Assembly: GCF_014200435.1 (NCBI RefSeq)
Contig: NZ_JACHBR010000001.1
Coordinates: 2,914,001 to 2,978,000, forward strand
From: Sphaerisporangium krabiense
GTDB taxonomy: Bacteria; Actinomycetota; Actinomycetes; Streptosporangiales; Streptosporangiaceae
Reading direction: 5' to 3'
Length of the DNA stretch: 64,000 bases
Under the pieces are notes generated by a model. That model was given only the letters and a program-made list of their open reading frames with translations, did no database searches and had not been told where the DNA came from. The first letter of the stretch is position 1. Every line of letters starts with the position of its first letter. This document shows positions 48,676-56,729 of this stretch, one piece after another. Both the position numbers and the translations under genes were made by a program.

Positions 48676-49728
48676 TCAGCTCGTGAATCGGGCCTGCCCT
48701 GAACCCGGCACGATCTCGCCCAGAATCCAGGCGTCCTGCCCGCGCTCGCGCAGGAGCCGCAGCGCCGGATCGGCCGCCTCCGCGGCCACGATCGCGCACA
48801 TGCCCACGCCGAGGTTGAACGTGCGGTCCATCTCGGCGGCGGGCACCCGCCCGTGCCCGGCGATCACCTCGAAGATCGCCGGCGGCGTCCACGACCCCCG
48901 GTCGAGCAGGGCGTCCACCGTGCCCGGCAGCGAGCGCGCCAGGTTCGCCGCGAGCCCGCCCCCGGTGATGTGGGCGAACGCGTGGACCTCCACGCGGCGG
49001 GTCAGCTCCAGGCAGTCGAGCGAGTAGATGCGCGTCGGCTCCAGCAGCTCGTCGCCGAGACGGCGGCCGAGCTCGGGAAGCGAGACGTCCAGCGCCAGGC
49101 CCGCCGTGCGCAGCACGTGCCGTACCAGCGAGTAGCCGTTGGAGTGGACCCCGGACGAGGCCAGGCCGAGCACGACGTCGCCGGCGCGCACCCGGGCCGG
49201 CCCGAGCAGCTCGGAGGCCTCGACGACCCCGGTGCCCGCGCCCGCGAGGTCGTACTCGTCGGGACCCATGGCGCCCGGATGCTCGGCGGTCTCGCCGCCC
49301 ACCAGCGCGCACCCCGCCAGCCGGCAGCCCTCCGCCACCCCGCCGACGATCTCGGCGACGCGCTCGGGGACCACCTTGCCGCAGGCGATGTAGTCCGTCA
49401 TGAACAGCGGCTCGGCCCCGCAGACCACCAGGTCGTCGACCACCATGCCGACCAGGTCGATGCCGATCGTGTCGTGCCTGCCGACGGCCTGGGCCAGCAT
49501 GACCTTGGTGCCCACCCCGTCGGTCGAGGTCGCGAGCAGCGGCCGCTTGTACCGCAGGAAGGCCGAGGCGTCGAACAGCCCCGCGAACCCGCTGGCGTCG
49601 TCCACCACCTCGGGCCGCCGCGACCGCGCCACGCGCTCCTTCATCAGCGCGACCGCGCGGTCACCCGCCTCGATGTCGACGCCCGCCGCGGCATAGCTCG
49701 CCCCGGAGGCCTCGTTCCCGCCGGTCAC
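48676..49728 (-). CDS. purM: Phosphoribosylformylglycinamidine cyclo-ligase
   Basis: 350-residue AIR synthetase, the fifth step of de novo purine synthesis, closing the imidazole ring with ATP. The family's blocks are present: SYAAAGVDIEAGDRAV, LATSTDGVGTKVMLA, GIDLVGMVVDDLVVCGAEP, LVGGETAEHPG, SSGVHSNGYSLVR, FAHITGGGLAANLAR. The GTG start overlaps the purF stop in a GTGA junction, with AAGG upstream inside purF, so the two are translationally coupled. Confidence 0.97.
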   Translation of the reverse strand: MTGGNEASGASYAAAGVDIEAGDRAVALMKERVARSRRPEVVDDASGFAGLFDASAFLRYKRPLLATSTDGVGTKVMLAQAVGRHDTIGIDLVGMVVDDLVVCGAEPLFMTDYIACGKVVPERVAEIVGGVAEGCRLAGCALVGGETAEHPGAMGPDEYDLAGAGTGVVEASELLGPARVRAGDVVLGLASSGVHSNGYSLVRHVLRTAGLALDVSLPELGRRLGDELLEPTRIYSLDCLELTRRVEVHAFAHITGGGLAANLARSLPGTVDALLDRGSWTPPAIFEVIAGHGRVPAAEMDRTFNLGVGMCAIVAAEAADPALRLLRERGQDAWILGEIVPGSGQARFTS

Positions 49729-51161
49729 GCCTTGGCCTCGAGGACGAACTTGCCCACGTTGTCGCGGTCGATCGGGATCGGATACGTGCCGTTGAAACAG
49801 GCCCGGCACAGGCGGTCGGCCGGCAGCGTGGTCGCCTCGGTGAGCCCCTCCAGCGAGATGAAGCCGAGGCTGTCGGCGCCGATGGACTCGCGGATCTCTT
49901 CGACCTCCTTCGACCCGGCGATCAGCTCCGCCTTGGTGGCGAAGTCGATGCCGTAGAAGCACGGCCACGACACCGGCGGCGAGGAGATGCGCACGTGCAC
50001 CTCGGTCGCCCCGGCCTCGCGGAGCATCTTGACGATCGCCCGCTGGGTGTTGCCGCGCACGATCGAGTCGTCCACGACGATCAGGCGCTTGCCCGCGATC
50101 ACCTCGCGCAGCGGGTTCAGCTTGAGTCGGATGCCGAGCTGGCGGATCGTCTGCGACGGCTGGATGAACGTGCGGCCGACGTAGGAGTTCTTGACCAGCC
50201 CCTGGCCGTAGGGGATGCCGCTCTCCTCGGCGTAGCCGATCGCGGCGGGCGTCCCGGACTCCGGGGTCGGGATCACGAGGTCGCCCTCGATCGGGTGTTC
50301 GCGGGCCAGCCTGCGGCCCACCTCCACCCGGGTGGCCTGCACGCCGCGCCCCGCGATCGTGGTGTCGGGGCGGGCCAGGTAGACGTACTCGAACAGGCAG
50401 CCCTTCGGCTCGGCCAGCGCGAACCGGCGGGAACGCACGCCCCGCTCGTCGATCCTGAGCAGCTCGCCCGGTTCGATCTCGCGCAGGAACGTGGCGCCCA
50501 CGATGTCCAGCGCCGCGGTCTCGGAGGCCACCACCCAGCCCCGCTCCAGCCGGCCGAGGACCAGCGGGCGGATGCCCTGCGGGTCACGGGCGGCGTACAA
50601 GGTCTTCTCGTCCATGAAGACCAGGGAGTAGGCGCCCTTGACCTTGGGGAACAGGTCGGCCGCGGCGTCCTCGATGGACGTGCCGGGGTCGCGGGCGAGC
50701 AGGGAGGTGAGCACCTCGGTGTCGGTGGTCGCCCGGATGGTGCCCGCGGGGAGGCGGGCCATCAGCTCCGGGGTGTTGATCAGGTTGCCGTTGTGGGCGA
50801 GCGCCAGCCCGCCGCCGTCACTGGAGCTCAGCGTCGGCTGCGCGTTCTCCCACACACTGGACCCCGTGGTGGAGTAACGGCAGTGCCCGATCGCCAGGTG
50901 CCCGCGCAGCGTGCCGAGCACTGACTCGTCGAAGACCTGGGCCACCAGGCCCATGTCCTTGTAGACGAGGATTCTGCTGCCTTCGCTGACCGCGATGCCC
51001 GCGGACTCCTGTCCGCGGTGCTGCAGCGCGTACAGCCCGTAGTAGGTGAGCTTGGAGACATCCTCCCCAGGGGCCCACACTCCGAACACTCCGCAGGCGT
51101 CCCGCGGTGCGTGGTCTTGAGGGTCAAGGTCATGTCCGAGCCGGCCGTCGCCCTTTAGCAC
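49725..51161 (-). CDS. purF: Amidophosphoribosyltransferase
   Basis: 478-residue glutamine PRPP amidotransferase, the first committed step of purine synthesis. The GTG at 51161 gives a 22-residue propeptide followed by Cys23 (DACGVFGVWAPG), the glutaminase nucleophile exposed after processing; GLYALQHRGQESAGIAVS, HCRYSTTG and AHNGNLIN follow, and the PRPP loop is VVDDSIVRGNT. The C-terminus has CRACFNGTYP, and the set of cysteines fits the Bacillus-type iron-sulfur form. The ribosome site of this start is weak. Confidence 0.96.
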   Translation of the reverse strand: MLKGDGRLGHDLDPQDHAPRDACGVFGVWAPGEDVSKLTYYGLYALQHRGQESAGIAVSEGSRILVYKDMGLVAQVFDESVLGTLRGHLAIGHCRYSTTGSSVWENAQPTLSSSDGGGLALAHNGNLINTPELMARLPAGTIRATTDTEVLTSLLARDPGTSIEDAAADLFPKVKGAYSLVFMDEKTLYAARDPQGIRPLVLGRLERGWVVASETAALDIVGATFLREIEPGELLRIDERGVRSRRFALAEPKGCLFEYVYLARPDTTIAGRGVQATRVEVGRRLAREHPIEGDLVIPTPESGTPAAIGYAEESGIPYGQGLVKNSYVGRTFIQPSQTIRQLGIRLKLNPLREVIAGKRLIVVDDSIVRGNTQRAIVKMLREAGATEVHVRISSPPVSWPCFYGIDFATKAELIAGSKEVEEIRESIGADSLGFISLEGLTEATTLPADRLCRACFNGTYPIPIDRDNVGKFVLEAKA

Positions 51162-51356
51162 GTGCTTCAGTCTAAGTTGGGCTTCTCCCTGCACGGTAAT
51201 CCGGGTGTGGCCAGGGTTCGCCAAGGTCGTCCCAGCAAGCGCGCTCCCGCCGGTCGCGGGGCGAATTTCCGTGTCTTTGGTCGTGCCGGGCGCGCGTGCG
51301 GCGAGGATCACAGGGAAGGCTTGTGATCAGGCATGCCCAGGTCGAAAGAGCGGACC

Positions 51357-52004
51357 GTGACGACATCTGGCGATCCGAACGACTCCCGCGGGTGGGACGA
51401 CCCGCAAGGCCGCCAGGACGGGGGCGGATCCACCTCCGGCGGCCGTCCCCCGAGTGACCAGCCCCCGCACGGCCAGGAGGGGCGGCCGCCCGGCGGTGAG
51501 CCGTACGGCCAGACGCCCGGCGGCGGGCCCCCGTACGGCCAGACGCCCGGCGGTGGACCCCCGTATGGTCAGACGCCCGGCGGCGGACCCCCGTACGGCT
51601 GGCCGCCCCCAGGGGAGGGCCCTCCCGGCGGTCAGCCGCCTCCGTACGGCCCGCCCCCCTACGGCGCCGGCTACGGGCAGCCGCCGAGCGCCCGGGGCGG
51701 GCTCGGCACCGCGGCGCTGGTGCTCGGCATCGTCAGCCTGTTCCTGCTGCTCATCTGCGGCCTCGGCGTGCTCACGGCGATCGTCGCCATCATCCTCGGC
51801 ATCATCGCCGTGGCGCGGAACGCCAACAGGGGGCGCGGCATCGCCGGCATCGTCCTCGGGGTGTTGACGATCGTCCTGGCGATCATCGGGTTCACCTGGT
51901 TCTACAGCAACTTCGAGGAGTGTTTCGGCCTGCCGACACAGGCCGAGGCCCAGCAGTGCGTGGAACGCAAGCTCGGAGTGAACGTCCGGTCACCCTCCCC
52001 GTGA
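51357..52004 (+). CDS. DUF4190-type membrane protein with Pro/Gly-rich N-terminus
   Basis: 215 residues. The first 110 are Gly/Pro/Gln/Tyr-rich and include three exact copies of PYGQTPGGGP; then GGLGTAALVLGIVSLFLLLI and AGIVLGVLTIVLAIIGF form two transmembrane helices of the DUF4190 type, and a short C-terminal tail with two cysteines follows. The disordered repeat probably lies in the cytoplasm. Function unknown; proteins of this kind are common in actinomycetes. I chose the GTG at 51357 by family resemblance; the ATG at 51333 is also open. Divergent from purF. Confidence 0.8.
   Translation: MTTSGDPNDSRGWDDPQGRQDGGGSTSGGRPPSDQPPHGQEGRPPGGEPYGQTPGGGPPYGQTPGGGPPYGQTPGGGPPYGWPPPGEGPPGGQPPPYGPPPYGAGYGQPPSARGGLGTAALVLGIVSLFLLLICGLGVLTAIVAIILGIIAVARNANRGRGIAGIVLGVLTIVLAIIGFTWFYSNFEECFGLPTQAEAQQCVERKLGVNVRSPSP
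51501..51590 (+). repeat. Three tandem 30-base repeats inside the DUF4190 gene
   Basis: Units start at 51501, 51531 and 51561, with a few silent differences, each encoding PYGQTPGGGP; a partial fourth unit follows. It is a coding minisatellite whose copy number can change without a frameshift. Confidence 0.92.
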
Positions 52005-52010
52005 ACCACC

Positions 52011-52047
52011 CCCGCCCGTCCGCCCCGGGAGGCTCCGCCCGGGCGGG
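52011..52047. terminator. Hairpin between convergent genes
   Basis: CCCGCCCG (52011-52018) pairs with CGGGCGGG (52040-52047) around a G+C-rich 21-base loop, between the stops of the DUF4190 gene and the SCP-like gene. Confidence 0.45.
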
Positions 52048-52057
52048 CGCACCGGGG

Positions 52058-52495
52058 TCACAAGGGGAGGTACTCGGACAGGTCGGCGCGGGTGCCGCTC
52101 GCGCTGATCTTCCCGGCCTCCATGGCGTCGTCCCAGGTGAGACGGCCCGTCGCCAGCTCCAGCCACGTACGGGGATCGGTCTCGACGACGTTCGGGGGAG
52201 TGCCCCGCGTATGCCGGGGGCCGGGCACGCACTGCACCGCCGCGTACGGCGGCACGCGCACCTCGACCGTACGCCCGGGCGCCTTGTCGGCCAGCCGGTC
52301 CAGCGACGCCCGTACGGCGAGTCGCGCGAGATCCTTCTCCGGGCGCAGCCCGCGCGCGTAGAGTCCGAGGATCACCTGGACGGCGGCGTCGGGGGCGGCC
52401 TGGGGAGGGCCGTCGTAGGGGTGCTCGCCCAGCTCGGCGAGCTGGGAGTCCAGCGCGGCGCGGATGCGTTCGGGGTCGATCTTGCGTGCGGGCAC
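52058..52495 (-). CDS. Sterol-carrier-family-like protein
   Basis: 145 residues, resembling the short actinobacterial proteins annotated as bacterial SCP orthologues: RKIDPERIRAALDSQLAEL, a helical middle (LARLAVRASLDRLADKAPG), and a C-terminus RTWLELATGRLTWDDAMEAG plus ISASGTRADLSEYLP, which matches the end of SCP2-like domains where lipid binds. It probably binds a hydrophobic ligand. The GTG start has AGGA 9 bases upstream. Convergent with the DUF4190 gene and divergent from the PhoX-type gene. Confidence 0.8.
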   Translation of the reverse strand: MPARKIDPERIRAALDSQLAELGEHPYDGPPQAAPDAAVQVILGLYARGLRPEKDLARLAVRASLDRLADKAPGRTVEVRVPPYAAVQCVPGPRHTRGTPPNVVETDPRTWLELATGRLTWDDAMEAGKISASGTRADLSEYLPL

Positions 52496-52623
52496 GCCAT
52501 CTATCCTGCCCGGCGCCCGGCCCGCGACGCGTTCATCCCGCGGGAAGGCGTCGTTCACCTCTCGTTGTGGTGGCGGCCGTACGGTCCGGACGAGGAACCT
52601 GTCGGACGATCTTGGAGGGTCCA

Positions 52624-54714
52624 GTGGCGAATCCCTCGCCGCGCAGAACGCTGCCGTTGATCTCCGTCCCCCGCACGGGCGGGCGGGACGCGATGACATG
52701 CCGGTTCCGGTGTGGCGACGCCTGCGCGCACGAAGTGCCGAACAGCAGTGAGAATCCCTATTTCCAGGACATCCTGACCGACGTGCTGTCGCGCAGGGGC
52801 GCGCTGCGGGCCGGCGCCCTCGGCGCCCTGGTCGCGACCGCCGGCGTCACCGGAGCCGTGGCCGCCGTCCCCGCCCTCGCCGACCCCGGAGACCCCGCCC
52901 CCGACGCCCAGACCTTCGGCGGGGGCCACGAGAGGGGCGGCCTGCGGTTCACGCCCGTCGCGCCCAACTCCGCCGACGCCCTCACCGTCGCCGACGGCTA
53001 CGCCTCCGCGGTCGTCGTCCGCTGGGGCGACCCCGTCCTCCCCGACGCCCCGGCGTTCGACTTCGACAACCAGACCGCGGCCGCGCAGGCCAGGCAGTTC
53101 GGCTACAACTGCGACTTCGTCACCTTCTTCCCGCTCGGCCGCGAGCGCGGCCTGCTGTGGGTCAACCACGAGTACACCGACGAGAACCTCATGTTCCGCG
53201 GCTGGACCAGCGGCGACACCGTCCCCCTGGAGCAGATCAAGATCGGCCTCGCCGCGCACGGCGGGTCCGTCGTCGAGATCGAGCGCGAGGGCCGCACCGG
53301 GCAGTGGAAGCTCGTCACCCGCGGCCGCCGCCGCTACAACCGGCGCGTCACCGCCCAGACCCCGATCCGGATCTCCGGCCCGGCCGCCGGCTCGCCCCTG
53401 CTGCGCACCGCCGCCGACCCGCGCGGCGTCACCGCGTACGGCACGCTCAACAACTGCGCGGGCGGCACCACCCCGTGGCGCACCGTGCTCACCGGCGAGG
53501 AGAACTGGAACCAGTACTTCGTCGGCGGCAACGGCGTCCCCGAGGCCCAGAAGCCCTACCTCACGCGCTACGGCGTCAGCACGACCGTCGCCATCCCCGC
53601 CGGCAACCGGCGCTTCGACCGCGTCGAGGAGCGCTTCGACCTCGCCAAGCACCCCAACGAGATCAACCGGTTCGGGTGGGTCGTCGAAGTCGACCCGTTC
53701 GACCCCGACGCGCGCCCCGTCAAGCGCACCGCGCTCGGCCGCTTCGCCCACGAGGGCGCCACCACCACCCTCACCCGGGACGGCCGGGTCGCCGTCTACA
53801 TGGGCGACGACGGGCGGTTCGAGTACATCTACAAGTTCGTGTCGGACGACCGCTACATCCCCGGCTTCGACCGGCACAACCGCGACCTTCTCGACGAGGG
53901 CACGCTGCACGTGGCCGTGTTCACCGGCGACAGCCCGGCCGCCGAGATCGACGGCACCGGCAAGCTCCCCGCCGACGGCGGCTTCGACGGCACCGGCAAG
54001 TGGGTGCCCCTGGTCAGCGGCAAGAAGTCCTTCGTGGACGGCATGACCGCCGAAGAGGTCCTCGTCTACACCCGCGTCGCCGCCGACAAGGCCGGCGCCA
54101 CCAAGATGGACCGCCCCGAGGACATCGAGCGCAACCCCGTCAACGGCGCCATCTACGCGGCCCTGACCAACAACACCAACCGGACCGCCGCCAACGCCGA
54201 CGAGGCCAACCCGCGCGCCTCCAACCGCCACGGCCACATCCTGGAGATCGCCGAGGACCGGAACGACGCGGGCGCCAGGACCTTCCGCTGGGCCCTGCCC
54301 CTGGTCTGCGGCGACCCCAACGACCCCGGGACGTACTTCGCCGGGTACGACAAGACGAAGGTCTCCCCGATCTCCTGCCCCGACAACGTCACCTTCGACG
54401 CCGAGGGCAACCTGTGGATCGCCACGGACGGCAACGCCCTCGGCAAGAACGACGGCCTGTTCGCCGTCCCGCTCGCCGGCCCCGAGCGCGGCCACGTCCG
54501 CCAGTTCCTCACCGTCCCCTACGGCGCCGAGACCTGCGGCCCCCTCATCAGCCCCGACCAACTGAGCGTCTTCGTCGCCGTCCAACACCCCGGCGAGATC
54601 ACCGGCGCCACCCCCGACAACCCCGCCAGCCACTGGCCCGACGGCGGCACCACCCAGCCCCGCCCCTCCGTAGCCGTCGCCTGGCACAAGCAGGGCAAAA
54701 AGATCGGCTCCTGA
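52624..54714 (+). CDS. PhoX/DUF839-family phosphatase, Tat-exported
   Basis: 696 residues. A Tat signal (LSRRGALRAGALGALVATAG; twin Arg 57-58) lies unusually far from the N-terminus, after a PhoX-family leader with FQDILTDVLSRR. The mature beta-propeller has blocks such as WVNHEYTDENLMF, TGEENWNQYFVGGNG, GRFAHEGATTTLTRDGRVAVYMGDD and RPEDIERNPVNGAIYAALTNNT. PhoX enzymes are calcium/iron alkaline phosphatases folded before export, so extracellular phosphate release is likely. GGAGGGT is 4-5 bases before the GTG. Confidence 0.9.
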   Translation: MANPSPRRTLPLISVPRTGGRDAMTCRFRCGDACAHEVPNSSENPYFQDILTDVLSRRGALRAGALGALVATAGVTGAVAAVPALADPGDPAPDAQTFGGGHERGGLRFTPVAPNSADALTVADGYASAVVVRWGDPVLPDAPAFDFDNQTAAAQARQFGYNCDFVTFFPLGRERGLLWVNHEYTDENLMFRGWTSGDTVPLEQIKIGLAAHGGSVVEIEREGRTGQWKLVTRGRRRYNRRVTAQTPIRISGPAAGSPLLRTAADPRGVTAYGTLNNCAGGTTPWRTVLTGEENWNQYFVGGNGVPEAQKPYLTRYGVSTTVAIPAGNRRFDRVEERFDLAKHPNEINRFGWVVEVDPFDPDARPVKRTALGRFAHEGATTTLTRDGRVAVYMGDDGRFEYIYKFVSDDRYIPGFDRHNRDLLDEGTLHVAVFTGDSPAAEIDGTGKLPADGGFDGTGKWVPLVSGKKSFVDGMTAEEVLVYTRVAADKAGATKMDRPEDIERNPVNGAIYAALTNNTNRTAANADEANPRASNRHGHILEIAEDRNDAGARTFRWALPLVCGDPNDPGTYFAGYDKTKVSPISCPDNVTFDAEGNLWIATDGNALGKNDGLFAVPLAGPERGHVRQFLTVPYGAETCGPLISPDQLSVFVAVQHPGEITGATPDNPASHWPDGGTTQPRPSVAVAWHKQGKKIGS

Positions 54715-54734
54715 CCCAGAAGCCAAAGCACCCC

Positions 54735-54779
54735 GCCAGGGGCGAGCCCAGCCCAAAGAGCCTCACCCTCGCCCCTGGC
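54735..54779 (+). terminator. Terminator hairpin of the PhoX-type gene
   Basis: GCCAGGGGCGAG (54735-54746) pairs perfectly with CTCGCCCCTGGC (54768-54779), 12 bp with a 21-base loop, 20 bases after the stop. Confidence 0.65.
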
Positions 54780-54815
54780 ACCATTCCACCCAGTGGAGCG
54801 CGCCGCCCGAGAAAA

Positions 54816-54890
54816 GGTCCTCCCCTCCGGGCCCTGGGGGCCCTCCGGCTCGGGCTGTGTTTTCCTAGGAGGCTTCGCCCCCTCACCCCC
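54816..54890. repeat. Intergenic direct repeat, copy A
   Basis: About 75 bases, beginning GGTCCTCCCCTCCGGGCCCT and holding a long run identical to copy B, with an internal GGGCCC-GGGCCC palindromic core. Similarity fades beyond both ends. Confidence 0.85.
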
Positions 54891-55006
54891 AGTCGGAAGG
54901 CTCCCCCTCTAACTCCTGGCTTCCTCGTCGCCTCGCGTTCACGTGACCCTTCTGGAACGAGGCCGATTCGCCCTGAAAGGGAGGGGATGTGCGCACGTCC
55001 CAGAAC

Positions 55007-55080
55007 GGTCCTCGCCTCCGGGCCCTGGGGGCCCTCCGGCTCGGGCTGTGTCTTCCTAAGAGGCTCCGCCCTCCTCCCCC
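55007..55080. repeat. Intergenic direct repeat, copy B
   Basis: Same orientation as copy A, 191 bases downstream, beginning GGTCCTCGCCTCCGGGCCCT and differing at only a few positions over the first 60 bases. It lies just downstream of the small-gene operon, whose last stop is at 55177. Confidence 0.85.
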
Positions 55081-55176
55081 TGCTCGAAGGGCTGCCGCCC
55101 ACTCGCACTCGCGGCTTCCAGGCCGTACCTGAGATCTCGGTATCCGAGCCGGTCCCTCGGGGCGGCTGGAGGGCGA

Positions 55177-55467
55177 TCACCGGGCGCGCCCCAGAATGAT
55201 CAGTTCCCATAGGTCCGCAATCGGCGCATACCGCATCCGGGACGTCTGCACTCTGACCCCACAAGGGCCGATCCTTTCGACGTACCCGCGCCCGCCTGCC
55301 GCGATCAGGTAATACACCTCGTCCCTGCACTCGCAGGTCCATCGCAGAACCCTGCGCCGGTCCTCGGCCGCGACGGCGGGCTGCCAGACGATCGACTCAC
55401 AGCCAGGCTGCGGTTCAAGGACATGGATCCCATGTCCAGCACTACCCTCCGTCGCCTTCATGGTCAC
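55177..55467 (-). CDS. Small protein of unknown function, fourth of an overlapping gene set
   Basis: 96 residues. The centre has RVLRWTCECRDEVYYLIAAG with two cysteines, then RGYVERIGPCGVRVQTSRM and a hydrophobic end ADLWELIILG. I recognise no family. The GTG start overlaps the stop of the preceding gene in a GTGA junction; an ATG follows two codons later. Position and coupling are the main evidence that it is real. Confidence 0.6.
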   Translation of the reverse strand: MTMKATEGSAGHGIHVLEPQPGCESIVWQPAVAAEDRRRVLRWTCECRDEVYYLIAAGGRGYVERIGPCGVRVQTSRMRYAPIADLWELIILGRAR

Positions 55468-55952
55468 CGCGCTTCTCCGGGCCTCGCACGGCCAGTGACG
55501 ACGGCGGCGCAGCCGTCGCACATCATCGGTCCCGGCGTCCAGATCACCCGAGACCCGGAGATGTCCGCGACCCTCGCCTCGACCCCGCATGCCGCTTCGG
55601 CATTGACATGCGGCACGGCCACACTCCAGGCCACGGCATGCTCGACCCGAGACGGAACCACGTACGCCACCGCGTACAACTGCCGCTCAGCACCACCGTC
55701 CCCCGCGCTCCCGGAGACTTGAAACTCGCCCAGAACGGCTGTTTCCCACCCTCGAAAGCGCCACCCCGCCGCGCCCGGAAAGTAGCCCCCGACCGAGATC
55801 CGCGCCCGAGGACCCAGCCCGTAGGGGTCAGACCACTCGTTACCGCGCTCGACCTGTTCCAGTCCTCTCTCGCTGGAGCCATCCCCGCTCGTGCCGAACT
55901 CGTCGGTGTCGGGGCCGTCCTCGCTCAGGCCATCGGTGCCCGGGTTGCTCAC
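55464..55952 (-). CDS. Small protein of unknown function, third of an overlapping gene set
   Basis: 162 residues: an acidic, Gly/Ser-rich first 40 residues (GLSEDGPDTDEFGTSGDG), a middle with ARISVGGYFPGAAGWRFRGW and QLYAVAYVVPSRVEHAVAWS, and a C-terminus with SRVIWTPGPMMCDGCAAVVT. The pattern suggests a beta-rich domain. No family recognised. GTG at 55952 overlaps the stop of the preceding gene by four bases (GTGA). It overlaps the next gene the same way. Confidence 0.6.
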   Translation of the reverse strand: MSNPGTDGLSEDGPDTDEFGTSGDGSSERGLEQVERGNEWSDPYGLGPRARISVGGYFPGAAGWRFRGWETAVLGEFQVSGSAGDGGAERQLYAVAYVVPSRVEHAVAWSVAVPHVNAEAACGVEARVADISGSRVIWTPGPMMCDGCAAVVTGRARPGEAR

Positions 55953-56239
55953 GCGACCCACTCCCGTGGCCATCCGCTCGAGGCCGCCGAACCGTTTTCG
56001 GCCTCATGCATGAGCTCACGCAACTCTTCGGCCGTCCGCGCCTCCACCCTCACCGGCTCAGCAGACCACCAGGTCCCGATCGCTACGAACTGCCGCGACC
56101 CGACCCCGTAGAACACGAACCACGCCGGCTCTGACCGATCCAGCTCTGCTGCGGCGGCCCTCTTGGACAGGTCCCACCGTCGTGGCGTCACCGGCTCTGG
56201 CGGTGTGCCGATCCGATGCCGTCCTACGTCGCGACTCAT
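55949..56239 (-). CDS. Small protein of unknown function, second of an overlapping gene set
   Basis: 96 residues: WDLSKRAAAAELDRSEPAWF, then FYGVGSRQFVAIGTWWS, and a helix TAEELRELMHEAENG. I believe similar small proteins occur beside HTH-regulator genes in other actinomycetes, but I cannot name a family. GAGG lies 7 bases before the ATG, which overlaps the stop of the preceding small gene (ATGA). Confidence 0.65.
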   Translation of the reverse strand: MSRDVGRHRIGTPPEPVTPRRWDLSKRAAAAELDRSEPAWFVFYGVGSRQFVAIGTWWSAEPVRVEARTAEELRELMHEAENGSAASSGWPREWVA

Positions 56240-56451
56240 GCCGCGGCCTCGCTCCGCCTCGGCTCCGGCGCTTGCGGGATGGTGGGAGGCATCCGCTGAC
56301 TCTCTCGCCGGTACGGGCTGCGGGGCGCGTCTCGAATTTGCGGCGGGTGCCGAAAGCACCGGCAGTCGAGCGTGTGGGACGAAGCATCTTCGTAGTCGCA
56401 GGTCCGAAGGTATCCAGCAGTCTGCTGGCTTCCGATCCATGGCTTGCTCAT
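56236..56451 (-). CDS. Small protein of unknown function, first of an overlapping gene set
   Basis: 71 residues, Pro/Arg-rich in the second half (SPYRRESQRMPPTIPQAPEP), with three acidic/Cys-His positions in the first (CDYEDASSHTLDCRCFRHPP) that could bind a metal. The ATG at 56451 has GGGAG 8 bases upstream; a GTG at 56457 is too close to that site. Unknown family; it opens a four-gene chain in which every junction overlaps by four bases. Confidence 0.5.
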   Translation of the reverse strand: MSKPWIGSQQTAGYLRTCDYEDASSHTLDCRCFRHPPQIRDAPRSPYRRESQRMPPTIPQAPEPRRSEAAA

Positions 56452-56729
56452 AGCCACATCTCCCGCGTGTGTTCAAAGTCCAACCCGGCGTTTGCGCCGA
56501 CCTCTTACGTGGCCCAACACAGATTGCACAGAGTTGCCTTGGAAGTCCGATTTGTCTTTCGATAACGACCCATGTGATCGTGGGTTCCGAAGTACCATCT
56601 CGATGCGATCAATTGTCGGAACGTCCGCTGCCGCCTGTCTGGGTGGTGCATGCCGACAAAACGCTAGGACCAGCACCGGGCTTACAGAACTGACCGGCGG
56701 TACGAGTACAGGCGGCGGTGATCAGCTCC
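56452..56729. promoter_or_regulatory. Divergent region between small-gene set and HTH regulator
   Basis: 278 bases, clearly lower in G+C than the surroundings. It must carry both promoters. I could not identify boxes with confidence; short plus-strand frames inside lack ribosome sites. Confidence 0.4.

Larger units (their letters stand above)
54715..55176. other. Spacer with a terminator and two copies of an intergenic repeat
   Basis: 462 bases without a supported gene. After the PhoX stop come a 12-bp hairpin (54735-54779), then two copies of a repeat of about 75 bases, 191 bases apart. A plus-strand frame stays open through all of it, but it reads antisense-like low-complexity sequence and has no start of its own. 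Confidence 0.7.

Noticed and set aside
51501-51590. CRISPR-like array
   Set aside because: The 30-base units are contiguous without spacers and are in frame in a protein-coding gene.
53157-55199. Long plus-strand frame continuing from inside the PhoX gene through the repeats
   Set aside because: Shifted-frame, Arg/Pro-rich translation of the PhoX gene and intergenic repeats; the PhoX frame has all motifs.
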